A stretch of DNA of 64,000 nucleotides. Origin: Melanocharis versteri (lineage: Eukaryota; Chordata; Aves; Passeriformes; Melanocharitidae). A program made the translations under genes and the position numbers. The notes under the pieces were generated by a model, which saw only the letters and a list, made by a program, of their open reading frames with translations, was not told where the DNA came from and searched no databases. Position 1 is the stretch's first letter. Every line of letters starts with the position of its first letter. Shown here one piece after another: positions 1 to 12,567 of the stretch. The stretch covers positions 310,001 to 374,000 of the forward strand of contig VZTG01010075.1 in the NCBI GenBank assembly GCA_013397845.1, read 5' to 3'.

Positions 1-2111
1 AATTTCCAGACTGTGAGCAGAGTTTGCAAGCACAACATTTGGAAACCACTTTGGCTTTCAGAAGCGAGAAGGCTGCAGCATGACTCTGTATTCTCTGCAA
101 GAGCCTTGCTCCTCTGTGCTGCATTGCCCAGTGAAAAATATTGACTGCTCAGTTCTTCCAGAGTGTGAATTTTACTGAGGAATGAAGCAACAGGGATAGA
201 GGGCAACGTATTTATCCAGCATGATGCCTTTGCTCTAATGAGTGGGGCAGCCATACAGCATTTAGAGTTGCTGACTATAAAGGATGAAACGAATCTCATT
301 TGCATACTACTCTCAGGGAGAGTTTCATTAGCGAGGTTCACCCTCTTTGTACTGTACCAGTCCCTACCTCTCAAGCAACCCCGCTGGGCTGATGGGAAGC
401 AATTTAGATGGGCTCAAAAGCAGTTCAGTAAGATGAAAATTTTCAATGGATAATTACAAGACCAATATTTCATAGGTCTGACTGCTTGTTAATTAACATA
501 CTTTGACTAGATCTGCCTGCAGCCAGAGTAGAGCCCATTAAGGAGTAGGCTACCAAATTATGTAGTAAATACTGTGAGGTAACTTCATCCAGAGACAGGC
601 TGCCTATGTGTGATATGGCTTGGAGGTGCTATATTTGGTCTGGATGAAAGGAAAGCTAAGCTAAGCTGAAATGAAGAAAGATGCAGTGGCAGCTGTGAGT
701 GTGACCTGAGACCTGAATGCTGATCAGCCGAGAGCATCAAGGCAGAGAGTGTTGGGTGTGGGCTGCAGTTTGAGATTAAATATGGCAAAGAGCACCTACA
801 GCAAATGATGGTACTGGCCCAGGAGCAGAAAGTGGTAGATTTTGACATGGTTCATGATCATTATGGTAACGAAGTTGCTCAGCTGGGTCCTGATCTGCTG
901 CGTGCACTCATGGAGTTAGAATATCTGTGCTTCCCAAAGGAAAGAAGAGCATATAAGGGGCTGTCTTATGCAAAGTTTTTGTGTTTGTGTGAGACAGAGA
1001 GAGAAAAAAAAGGGTTTAGTTAGTCTCTCTTGCTGAGAAAAAATAGTGCTGTTGGGCTCCCCATTAAAAGCACAGAGTCTGCAATTGTTGGTGCAATAAT
1101 TTCATTACAGCACATTCAGGTACCAGTTGGTGATGCTCCTGCTGTACGGAGGTTGCACACCTTGCAGGGGAATTGGTTGAGACTTTCCTAGTAAGCACTG
1201 CATCCTGTATCCTCAGCACATTTCATACATCGTTGCTGGTTTCCCCTGGGACAAAATATTTCTGTTTCAGCTGCATTACCCAAGAAATACACCTGCTCCT
1301 TTATGTAATCAGCACCATCTCTACAGAAGGGTAAATAGCTACACATTTACCTGATGCAGCAGATGTTAAACATGTTTGCAAAATGGCAAGTAACGATTGA
1401 GAATTAGCTTTGCAAAGTCCTCTATAAATGTTATAAAGAAATAAAATAGGTGACAAACACAGCTTTATGCAGTTTTCTCCGTTCATCTGCGCTTGTTCTG
1501 CTTATAAGTAGAAAAGTCCTGGATAATCTGCACATGTAGGAATGCGTATGTACTTACATGTTTTAAAACCCATTTGTCCTGAACTCCTGTACAACCACTC
1601 TGTGTTGGGTGTGTATGTACACACGCATTAGAGAAATACATTCACAGATATAGGGGTAGATTATTTACTTTGCATATGAGTATGTGGTATGTAAGATTGC
1701 AAAGAAGGAGGAAAGTAGAATCACTTGCATGGTACCGATGCTTTTGAAATATTGCTACCTTCAAAACACTGCCAGATCTTCAATTTGTTGGAAGACTTTG
1801 CTGAGGAGCAAGATGGGAGCCACCAACAGCTTAGTGGTATCTTGTATCTATGAGAGGAGATGTCTCCTGGGCCACAGTATCTGAGCTCAGCAGCCAGCGG
1901 CAGCTGGATAAAAAAGTATAACCATGCCTTTTTCATAGCCTTGTAAACTTGTCTTGCATGCAAGGGATAATACCATAGTCTTATTCTTCCCATCTCCACA
2001 TCACTAAAGTTCTTCATGTAGGCAGTGGAGGGATTTGCTTAGCTGTGATTTCCCTGGAAACAAGCTATGTTCCCTTTTTATATAATAACACATTAATATT
2101 ACAGAGAATGT
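1..2111. other. Unannotated non-coding stretch
   Basis: No gene, RNA gene or repeat family could be recognised here. Open frames stay under about 100 codons on both strands. The only local structure seen is a short AGCTA-like tandem at about 652-672. The stretch between 590 and 960 is slightly less AT-rich than its surroundings and contains an unidentified 72-codon frame (805-1023, plus strand), which is too short to call a gene. Confidence 0.5.
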
Positions 2112-2336
2112 GTATCTATCTATATCTGTATCTATATCATCTATATCTATATATATCTATATCTGTCTATATCTATATAATCTATATCTATCTATATCTA
2201 CATCTGTCTCTATCTCTATCTCTATCTCTATCTCTATCTCTATCTCTATCTCTATCTATCTATATCTATTTCTGTACCTGTATCTATATCATCTATCTAT
2301 ATCATCTATATCTATATCATCTATATCTATATATAC
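2112..2336. repeat. Compound (CTATCT)n / (TATC)n-type microsatellite
   Basis: About 225 bases are built almost entirely from TATC, TATATC and CTATCT words. The core (about 2207-2257) is roughly eight uninterrupted copies of the hexamer CTCTAT. On both sides it decays into ATATCT, ATCATCT and CTGTAT variants, including repeated CATCTATATCTATAT blocks at the right end. The two overlapping open frames here translate into Tyr/Leu/Ser/Ile repeats and are artefacts of the repeat. The uniform core with diverged flanks suggests continued slippage expansion in the centre. Confidence 0.95.
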
Positions 2337-5300
2337 ACTGTGTGTAAATTTGTATGTACAGCATATATACATATGTGATCTTTTAGGTATATGCATATGG
2401 ACTCACATTGGTGTGCATGACTGAATCATTTTGTAAAGACTGCACATGTATAATTTTAAAACAAAAAGCTACAACTAGTACAAAAATTATGTCTGTTCTA
2501 TAGTAGCTGATGTTGGATGGTACTAATGGATGATTCCATTGGACTTTAGAGGTATGTGCATTGGGATACATCACGCAAACTTGCTCACCTTATACAACAT
2601 GTGATTGCATGATTATATCTGTGTATGACATCATTCTGTAATGCAGTGGTATACACATTTTTGAAGTAACCTCCCCAGACATCAGGCTAAGTTATTCCAG
2701 CAGCTGGAAGGTTGAAAGCTAAGGCACAGATTGTGCTGTTTATGCAACAGTGCTACTATAGAAGAGAGACCTGATGTTTAAAATCTGTAAAAAGATGCTT
2801 CGGCAGCTGCACTACCAGCCAGTGAGAGTGGCATTCCCTTGCTGCTGCCTGCAGCCATGGAAGACCATAATTGAATAGCATGAAATGCATGCCTGAAGCA
2901 TCCAGGCAGCAGACCCAGAGGTCCTTTCAAATCAGGGTTTATACAGTTCTTCCTAAGTCACTGGAGATGTTGGTGCTCTTCTGCTTTGCAAAGACAGTCG
3001 AAACTGCAGCAAAACCCAAAAAATTGTGAAAGGAATGATTCAGGAAGAAGATCAGCATAGCAGAGAAATAGGGACAAAAAAAGCTGCCTGTGTCATTAGT
3101 ATATAGTAACACAAGTAATACAATAATCATGAAGACTTCACCTTTCTTTACCATAGGGGTGTTACTGGCCATCTCACTCATGATCCTATCTCAGCCCTTT
3201 CAGAAAACAAGGAGGTTGCTACCTTTTCCTGCCATCTCTGCCCTCAGACCTGTGTTTATACGTGTCTTGTCAGGGGATAGCACTGGCCACTCAACTCCAC
3301 TCTGTCTGATGAGGGGTGGAAAACCTCTTGGTCTAATAGATCTTATCTAATAGATAATACTGTATTTTCCTTTGTCTTCTATGGCAAGTCATTATTTATG
3401 GCCAAATCTACCAAAGAAAGAGCTCTGTCTACGCTGCTGGGAAGGTGAAAGTAGCATTACATTGCTTCTGTGTTGAACATTTTATGTATTCCTAAATGAT
3501 CTGCCTGGAAAGGTACCTCATTGATGTCACTGGGAAGTGGATGAAAAATACTGCTTTTGTTTGACTGCATTATGTGTTGTATATATGTAAAAGGTTGCAG
3601 GTTGTAGAGTGCTGTGGAGTCAGACCATTCTTCTTTGTTTCTCACAATATTTTCTGAGTTTGAAGTGTAAGCTGTAATGCTCTAGCACTCGCATAAAATC
3701 TGCAAAGTACGGGTTTGTGAGTCATTTGTGTTTCAGCATGATTTAAAATCTTTCCTTGACCAATTGGTTGAATAATTGGTACCATCCATTAGCTGAATTA
3801 AGTATAGGATGATCAATAAAACATGAAATTCTGAAACTACCTTGATCTCAGAGAGCACAAGGACATAGCAGAGGAAGTACCTCTGATAAAAGGCTGTGTT
3901 CTTACGATGAGAGTTTCCTGATGAATTCCTTTCCTGGTCTCGCATTATCCTCCTAAGGACTGGTGACTGCTGGATACAGGGCTCTTAAGTCTGTATGGTC
4001 CATACTGCTGTTGGATAAATAACAATACATCAGGTCCAAAGAAAAACGTATTTTCCAGATGCTCATCCTAAAGCTGGCAGAAAAACCTGTTATTTCCTGT
4101 TTTTCTAGGGAGGTTTTGTTGGGTATGACAGTGTTGTAGCTGCTCCTTGTAGATAATAGATTTAGATGTGTGATAAGCTTTGTATTGCATCAGTGTGCTT
4201 CAATCCTTCGCAGGTGGGTTTTAAAGATGCACCTCAACTAATTTACTCCACTGGATGATCAAAGACCTAAGACTACACAAAGGATTTCCAAATGTTGATT
4301 CTTTGCTCTGTTAGATATTGGCCAAATAAATATTGCTTATTTCTTCTCTATCATAGAATTTCTTTGTTACTTTAACATTTGCATTGTGTACTGATTTGAG
4401 TTTAGACTTTCAGGACTGTTCAAAAGCAAAATAAAATGGCATTTCTGCCTCATTAGGGATCCATCATGAATATGATTCTAATTCTTCAGTTAAAAATGTG
4501 AAATGAAATTGTTAATGAATCTGCATTCCCACTGCTGTGCAGGTATATTTTATAAGCTAGCCCAAAAATACTTCTGAAGCTCTCAGGTTGGATTCTGACT
4601 TAGTTGACCATTTCTCAGACTCACAAAGGTTCCAGTGAATACCAGCATCTTGCTATGATAGTTCATGGCTTCTCTAAGTAGACAACAAACAGTCTTTTGT
4701 TTTAGTGGGGCAGAGCTCAGCTGTGCCGCCCCCTGGGACATAGCCTGTCCCCTCATTTCTTCTCCTGACCTTATCTTTGCAGCCTGGGAGTTTGGCAGTT
4801 TCCCTGCAGCTGGAGGGAAATCAGATCCAGAAGGGCTCCCTGCTCCTCCCCACTCTCCTTTAGCTGTGGGTGCTGCCCACAGTACTGCTGCTGTGTTACA
4901 CCAGCATTGAGATGTACCTGGTGATAAAATGACTGACTGCTAGGACTGTAGGACTAAAAATAAGGCAGACAAAATTTTCTTCAGCTCTCACCAGAGCACA
5001 CAAGCTCTGTCACCATATATTGGCTATTTAATATTTCCAGCCCCTCTGAGCTGGAGAATGAATTTTCAAAGTCTTGCCTTTGTATTGCTAGCCCTGCTCC
5101 AGATGAGGAAGAATGCTTTCAGTTTTTAGGCAAGCCATCAGTTTAACCTGAAAGGCTCAACAAGCTATTGCAATGTCATTTCTTCAAAAGCTGCACCCAG
5201 ATATTCTACCGGAATGAGAACTCTTCCTCTACTTTCCACAGGAAAGGAAAGCAAATTTTTGAGGGTGACTTTGAAGAGCATTAATTCGCTGTTTTCATTT

Positions 5301-8300
5301 TGTGTCTGGGATATTGTATGGGCCCATCCATAAACAATTGCTCTTGGATTCGAATTTCTATTTTGTTCAACTACGCATGTTTTATGAAAGTCACAGAGAG
5401 CTACATGTACAACAAGATGCCTGGAAATATGGAAAGCATCATGAAAATATTAAGCATCAGAAAGATGAATGTAATGGTAAAATATGTGCAAAAATAACAG
5501 TACTTTGCATGTACATTGAACGGATGAGTTCCTCTTTCTACAGTAGTTGACTGTATAAGTCTCTTTATGCATAAATCACTTAGTTCAGCCTGACTTCTGC
5601 AGTGATGGGACATAACTACTCTTTAAAAGTTTTATGAAAGAATCACAGTCTGTGAAATTAAAGGAAATTCTGTTGTTTAATTTTGCATTTCTATCAACTG
5701 CCAGGAATATTGCAATGGTAGAGAAATACCAGTTTTCTCCTAAAAACTTTTTATAGATAGTATTAAATCAGTAAGTATGTTAATGTATTACTGCAAAATA
5801 TTTAGCACCATGATATTTTTCACTTTCTATCTGGAATTTATGGAATAAAAGCCAACAACGTTGTGATAAATTGATCCACTTCCAGCAGGAATGATGGTAA
5901 TATTTCATCGGTATCATACCTGAGTTGCAAGACTCTTCTTTCAGAACAGCATTAGACAACTCAGGCATTGGAAAGATATGGGTCTTGTGACTGTGGCCTA
6001 CCTGCCTTTTGTTTAAGAAGTTGGTTGGTCAGGCTGGGATAAATGGGTAAATAATTTTCTTGTTTCTATAATTTGGGAGCAAATAGACAAGGGAAGAAGA
6101 ATGGGTAGAATCACGCTGCTCTTCCACTGGTCAACACAGGTGTCATAATTTAGCCTAAATACAGCAGTGAACCTCTTTCTTCTGGAATCTAGGAAGGATG
6201 AACAGTCTCCTGAACCACTGCATCTATCCCACAGTATTCATGTTGGTACAGCAGCACTTTGCTATTGAGTGTGTACTTGTGGCAAAACGAAGGCATCAGT
6301 TGTTGCTGTACTAGAGATTGTGATTAATGCACTCACAGTAGCTGCCACTACCTGCAGTTTTAATTAAAGCACCAGTTTCTTCACCTCCTTTCGCATCTTA
6401 GTTTTGAAACAATTGCTCAACAACTTAATCTTGTTTTCCAGGCTTTTTATAGTAGGAACTATAATGAGAAGTCCCTGCACAGCCACCCCTTTATGCCTTC
6501 AGCTGTTTATTTTTGAATATGTGACAAATACATCTTCTGCACATTTTTCAAAGATGGTTAATGTTTTGAAATTGGAAAAGCAGGCAGAGAGTTGTGAGCC
6601 AGACTGGCAATGGCTTTAGTTGTGTATTATGTACTTTAATGTGTAGCAGGCTTGAACTGATGAGGGAGACGGAAACTATTCTCAAGGGCCATGAAAAATA
6701 AATTGCTTAACCTTTTAGGAGAGCCTCATGTGCTGCAGTGGCTTGCCTCAGACCCCAGTGGCAGATGAAGGAGCTCTTGCTGTGTTTCCAATGGTTGTGC
6801 ACAGAGGCCTCTGATGATTCGTTCTTATCCTCCTCTGTGATACTCCCAAATCCCCCTGGGTCCTCCTGATGTCCTGGTGACCAGCTGGCTTATCCTTAGC
6901 CCTCTGTGTAGGGATGAAAGAGTCAGAGTTGAGGACTCTAAGGAGGATTTGCTGTACAACTGAAAGAGAATGATCACAGACCTAACATCCTCCAAATGGA
7001 TCTTGAAGGCACTGCATACAATTACTATAAATTATTGAACCAAAGTAATAAAAACTACACTTAATGCATCGAGTAAAACAGAATGAAAATAGCTATCTCC
7101 CCCTCTCACAGTCTCTCTTATTCCTGTCACAATCTAACATGGAGTTCCCACTGCAGACAAAATTATAGCAGAAGGGCTATTTAACTTAGACAGGGGTCTG
7201 TGTACACAAATATCACAGCGTGTGATGCAGGGTGATTGGTTGTAACGTGGATAGTTTTGTCTTTGGTTAAACCTTCATGCTGTCAGATGGTATTTCCCTG
7301 CTTTGAATGGTAATTGTCTTCTAATGTTGTTAGGCAGCTGCAATGCCAGTCTGATAGCTGTGTGATTTGGGACACTTGCTATGCCACTCGCTGCTGCAAT
7401 AAAGTAATTTTAATTTGGTAGATTCCTGAAACGGCTTATTCTGTATAAATTACCAGCCAGGCATGTGAGGAGTGTGCCCTCCACCTTGCTTTCCCAATGA
7501 ATCAGTGCTAGCTGGAAGAAGAAACAGAGGGTTTTCTATAAATCTACCCTGAGAAAGTCACAATGGATGTCCTCTCAAAATTCATACAACAGGTACGGAG
7601 TAGATGTCAGAAGGAAAGTTCAAAGAAACCTGAAGTGTCACTCTGTTTGGACTGGTGACTCAGCCATGGGGAGAAACAGCTGATGACTCTGTAAATAGAT
7701 GGGATGATTGACACTGAAGGTGGGAACACGAGCTGTAGGGGTATTGGCAGATTAATAGGTGTAATTATCTAATTGTATGGGAATCACTTGAGTCATGACA
7801 CTATCTGTCAGGTAAATACAGAAGATCATTCATAAGCCATTGAAAGGGATCCAAGTAGCCTGTAAAGAAGCTTCCAAAAAGGACAAAAATGAATTGCATC
7901 AAAGAGCAGTTTCAGTACCATTACATGTTAGTAATTGTGCAGCTACATGTAAAACATTTTTCTGAAAATCTTTTTTCTTTCTTTGAATAAATGTTGAGGC
8001 TGTATAAACTGTGAACTAGCTGTTTGGAATAATTTATCCCAATGATTTTAGCATTCCCTCCAACAATCAGAAGAAAAACAGGAAGCCTGTTAGTTTTTAA
8101 TTTTATAAGATCAAGTCACTAAGGACAAGGAAATGGCCAAAATAGATGGCAGTGTTCAAGCTGTGCACATTGCTCTTAGGCCTGTGATGCTCGTAGCTGG
8201 CTTTGTAACAAGAGGGGAGCGTAACACGCTGATGCTGCTGTTTCAGAATTATTTTTTTTCATGGAAAGGTGTTTAACTAAACTAATGAGAGAATTGGCTT

Positions 8301-9161
8301 GGCAGAGAATGGCAGTCAGAAGACATATCACAGGTGTCCTGTTGCATAGGGGTGGAGAATGGGACAGACATGTCTAATTATTGCCCAATACTGCGGCTGT
8401 AGAACACCTTCTTGCCAGCCACAGGCTCCAAGCAATGACCATGTACACCCTTCACTGCTCAAGTGGGTGCTTTATCATGAAGAAGCCTGAGCTTTATCTT
8501 GTAAATGCATCTTCCTTCAGCTGCTGTCACTGGTACATTTTGTTGTTTACTGTGGTTGGGACGCAGTTAAAACATGACAAACTTTGATAGACTACGTCAA
8601 TTGTTTTTTCTTTTCTTGATAATACCTATTGTATTTTGCAGTACTCTGTAAAAAATGAAGGCTCTTTGCTTATAGTGAGAACCGGTCAAAAGAGAAACAT
8701 GACACACAGAAAATGGATATTGTTTATGGATTTGATAATGTTGGCTCAAATGTCTGCATAAAAAATTCCCTTTTGACTTTTGTTAGAATCACAGTCACAT
8801 CAAATGGCTTTTATGTTCTATCTTGGGTAAAATATTCCCCTCATGGACTTTGCCAAAACTTTTAAACAGAGGTAGAAATATTTATGATCCACCAGAGGCT
8901 CAGTAAATCCCAGAGAAGCTGGTGCCTTTTGAATGCAATGTCTTTTCAGCCTCTGTTTTCCAGGCTCTGCTCTCTACTTTCTAATTTGGTCATTTTCTCC
9001 ACACAATACCGGTTTTGTTCTGCTGAGCCTGCACCATGGGATTGAACTGGCTTTGCTTTCTGCATGGGTGGGCTAAAGTTTCCTTGGAAAGCATGGCTGG
9101 GAGTCACTGACACAACTACAGCCCATGGCCACAGCATCCCTGCAAAGTGCATGTTGCTGTT
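2337..9161. other. Unannotated AT-rich non-coding stretch
   Basis: No gene or interspersed repeat was recognised. All open frames are short and unlike any protein I know. The only small structure noted is the GATA-type palindrome at 3343-3357, listed separately. The 4680-4900 segment is a little GC-richer and contains an 81-codon frame without recognisable homology. Confidence 0.5.
3343..3357. promoter_or_regulatory. Palindromic double GATA motif (candidate)
   Basis: Two 7-base arms, TTATCTA and TAGATAA, are exact reverse complements separated by one A. Each contains the AGATAA core bound by GATA-family zinc-finger factors, and inverted pairs of such cores are known to support two-finger binding. 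The sequence match is direct. Any regulatory role is inference, since 15-base matches arise by chance in AT-rich DNA. Confidence 0.15.
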
Positions 9162-9300
9162 CTCACTTTACAGATGGCTAAATGAAAGTGGAGGAATGAA
9201 GGGATTTGCCTAAGGCCACATAATAAATCAGTTGCTTGTGTCGGATTAGTTACAGCTCAGGACTTCCCTGCTGCCAACTGCCAGCCCTGCACTCACTCCA
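9162..9300 (-). mobile_element. MIR-type SINE fragment
   Basis: Read on the plus strand this segment follows the reverse complement of the MIR core. It has a TTTACAGATGG-like start, a purine-rich stretch, GGATTTGCCTAAGGCCACA (the usual CTTGCCCAAGGTCACA region), and further on CAGGACTTCCCTG and CCCTGCACTC, the usual end of the tRNA-derived half. MIRs are ancient, inactive, tRNA-derived SINEs mobilised by L2 machinery and shared by amniotes. Divergence is high and no target-site duplication is visible. Identification is by eye; a RepeatMasker run would settle it. Confidence 0.6.
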
Positions 9301-12036
9301 GAACTCACTCCACTGTTTCCAGTGCCACAGGGATTGTTTTTGCCCTACTAGTTTAGAGGAAATGTAGATGGTCCTCCTCAAGACATAAAATAATCCTGCT
9401 GCAAACTGTTTTAAGAGACTTTGCTGCCCTTATGCAAGGTGGAAGATCTGGGGTAAATGGTTTCTGCTTGCATGATTTTTGGCACTGTGAACTTTATGTC
9501 ATTGCACATTTTAATGACATTTTTCTGGTAATGTGAATGTTGACAAAAATGTGCTAGGTTAAGCCATGGAAATCTGGAATTTTTTTCCATAGCTTTTATT
9601 CAGACCCAAAAAGTAACATTATATGTATCTTGATGTGTAAACCAAAAGCTAGAGTAGAAGAAGGCCTGCCCATTGTGCAATGTAGGATAGTAAATCATCT
9701 CATGTAAACTTGCTGATTAAGATTGGTGCAGAGAAGGGCAATCATGCTTCCTCCTGGAGACGTGCTCACTGCTTGGTCTTTGGTGTAAATGGTACAGCTA
9801 GCAGTGAGGGTTTGGAGCACTCTGTGTCCACCAATACAGCTGTGTTTTTGCTCCAGCAGCTGGGCAGGATTGCAGGAAAGGGTATATGTAAGTATCTAAA
9901 CTGGGAGCACTTCTGTGTTTAGATAAAACAACAGAAAATGTGACACGTACATGTGTTGAAAAGAAAATCAGCAGCTAAGGTGTGAGCAGAGCTGCCTGTG
10001 ACACGCACTGGAGTACCTGAATAGAGCTTGTTTCAGGAGTAAGGGATAGCCAGGAGAAGCCATAGAGGCAGAAGAGAATATCTGCAAGGCAGAGATGCAC
10101 AGCAAGCAGAGGAAGGAAAGGATTTGCTTCTGCAGGGTCCTGAGCACCTTTAATGCCCACTGAGTTCAGAGGTAAAAGGGAAAATCCTGCAGTTATATCT
10201 ATGTAAGATGTGTCTTAAGTGCTCCTGAATTGTCCTTCTTATGGCTACTGCCATTTCATTGCAAGCAATATAATGTGAGCAGATCCGCTGTGCTTTTTTT
10301 CTTTGCAATACCAAATTGTTATATCTTTCTGATCACGTGTTCTGACAAAGCTCATTCAGAAATGCACAGCAAAAAGGATGGCTTTTGATGCTGTCACTTT
10401 TTTTGCCTCACTGAATAATGTGAGAGAATGTTTCCTCCCTGAAACACTTTTTCTGGCTGGCCCACATAGTAATATCAACTCCATAAAGTTTTTCTCCCTA
10501 AGAATGACATTATTAAAATATTTGATGTCTTAAGTAGGATTCTCTTCATAGTAAAACCTTTCTTTAAAAGGGCTCATCTTCAGGTCCATACAAATGTCTG
10601 TTATTGTTTGTGCACAAGTAACACAACTACTCAGGCTTCATGATGATTTTATATACAGGATATAAAGATTAAGTGTTCACTTATGTACACAAAGAGTAAA
10701 ATCTTCCCTCCAGGCTCTTCCTGACCTCTGTTTCAGTCAGTGGGATGTGAGCAGGGAGGGTGGGATCAAGCCCTACAACAGCCATGGGAGCAGCATGGCT
10801 GCATGCAGAAATTTCACTTCTGTTGTTCCCATCTGGAATGGTGTGTGTTTCTCTGTGTTTGCAGATGAGTGGTTACCCTTAAGCTGCCTTGTTGTTTGTG
10901 GCTTTTTTTTCATAGCAGTGAGATAAATCAGAGTGCTGTGTGAAAAGCAGCAACCCCTCACTCCTGTACAGACTTGTGACACTATCAGGATGGGTTTTGT
11001 TTGTCAGTGCATTGCATGGAGGCAAACACACACCATTTCTGGCAGACGTAATCTTGCTCTGCAGTCCTGCTTCATGCAGAAACAAAAAAGTCTTCATTTC
11101 TATCAGCTGCAATGTTAAGAAATGTCTGAAAAAGAGCATGAACTAACCGAGCAGATGAAAACTCCATGTGCACAATGTTTAAAAGGTGAACATTACAGAT
11201 ATTTTCCTCTTGCAAGGTGATGTATGATTAGCTGCACAATAATGTAAGTTATTTATTCATAAGAGGATTGAAGGACTGTTTCTTCCACTGTGCACAGGCT
11301 TTTGATTTTGCATAGCTGAACTGGAACGTATTGTTGGCTGCCACTGCTCTGACACTGTGCAAATCCTCAATCACAGCCACTTCAATGGAATAGGCTATCT
11401 GTAATCTGGAGACATAACTTCTTCAGCAGAAGATCTTCTGCCATTAAATATATGAGATTAGCTGACACAAATCCTTTTGGGTGAAATGTCTTCCACTGCA
11501 CCAACCTCAAGCTCATCATACATAAGTGCAACTGTATACAAATTAAAAATAAAAAAATATTTTAAAATATGCATAAGCAGCTATGAAATGTCATGTCCAG
11601 AAGTAGTGTAGTTATGCTGTTATGTTAAAAGCCATGCAAATTTAGAACTTTACTGTAAAAAAAGTATTGATTATATAAATATAACATCAATTAGGTATGT
11701 TTTTCTGTTATATATTGTAATCTCTGTATTGTATAGGATAAATTTTAATGAAATTGTGCAAATTTGTTGTAGGCCAATTCAGTTTATACATGAAGCATTA
11801 TATTAGCAAAATGCCTGCTTCAGATAGGAATTTCTAGGGATTCCCCTGTGTTGTTGTTACACTTTTTTTAAAAAATAAAATTCTTCAGCATTCTTGTTTG
11901 TTCGTTTGCTTGTAAAAGTATGAAACCAGGCCATTTTCAAGCCCCAAACTGATCATGGCTTTCCAAAATATGATGCTAAGAACCACTCCCATTACCAATT
12001 CTCAAGACAAAATTCATGTTGAGGGTTGAATGCCGG

Positions 12037-12050
12037 CCGCCCTCTGGCCA
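12037..12050 (-). promoter_or_regulatory. CTCF-like core motif (candidate)
   Basis: The plus strand reads CCGCCCTCTGGCCA. Its first eleven bases fit the reverse complement of the CTCF core consensus; the last three do not. It sits in a small CpG-containing island (GCCGGCCGCC) that stands out in this CpG-poor DNA. Occupancy is unknown and the partial match makes this weak. Confidence 0.2.
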
Positions 12051-12275
12051 TGCATGGAGCTGCTGACATGTTTAAATTAAGCCTTTTTTTTTCCTTCAGG
12101 GATGTAGCATTGTCTTTCACTAACTTCTAGAAAATGTTGTGTATTGCCGTGGCAGCTCACTGCTGGGCTACTGTTTTGGAATGACAAAACAGGGAGGTCA
12201 GAAAAGCAGCTGAACAAATGAGTTGCTCTTAGAGCCCAGAGCTCTCATCATGGGAGCATCACACATCTCTCTGTC

Positions 12276-12290
12276 ATTATTATTATTATT
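12276..12290. repeat. (ATT)5 microsatellite
   Basis: Five perfect copies of ATT followed by ACTATT. Short and unremarkable. Confidence 0.8.
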
Positions 12291-12536
12291 ACTATTAGCC
12301 CCAAAGAAGCCTGAGGTTTATACCAATGCGCTTAGTGCTATACTTTCAGAGGCATTGATACCTTTCTGTCAGAGGCACTTGTCTGTCAATGTAATTGTTC
12401 TCATGGTGGTGAACAGCTGCAGTCAAACAGCCTTGAATACTGGACAAACTGAAATAACAAAGCAAAAGAGAAAAACAACTTTTTTTGTAGCTGGAAGGAA
12501 GAAAATGTCCTAAAATTGCACAGAAAAAATGAAATG

Positions 12537-12567
12537 AATAGAACAGAACAGAATAGGATAGAATAGG
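12537..12567. repeat. AGAAC/AGAAT pentanucleotide tract
   Basis: About six degenerate five-base units (variants of AATAG, AACAG and GATAG) in tandem. It overlaps a strong splice-donor-like GGTAAGTAA at its right edge, which is probably coincidental. Confidence 0.7.

Noticed and set aside
2045..2424. Two overlapping plus-strand frames of 100 and 104 codons
   Set aside because: They translate the microsatellite into Tyr/Leu/Ser/Ile repeats; no protein family and no independent coding evidence.
12491..12566. Acceptor TTTTTTTGTAG and donor ATAG|GTAAGT around 76 bases
   Set aside because: The segment ends in a degenerate pentamer repeat and all frames contain stops; the donor is formed by the repeat edge.
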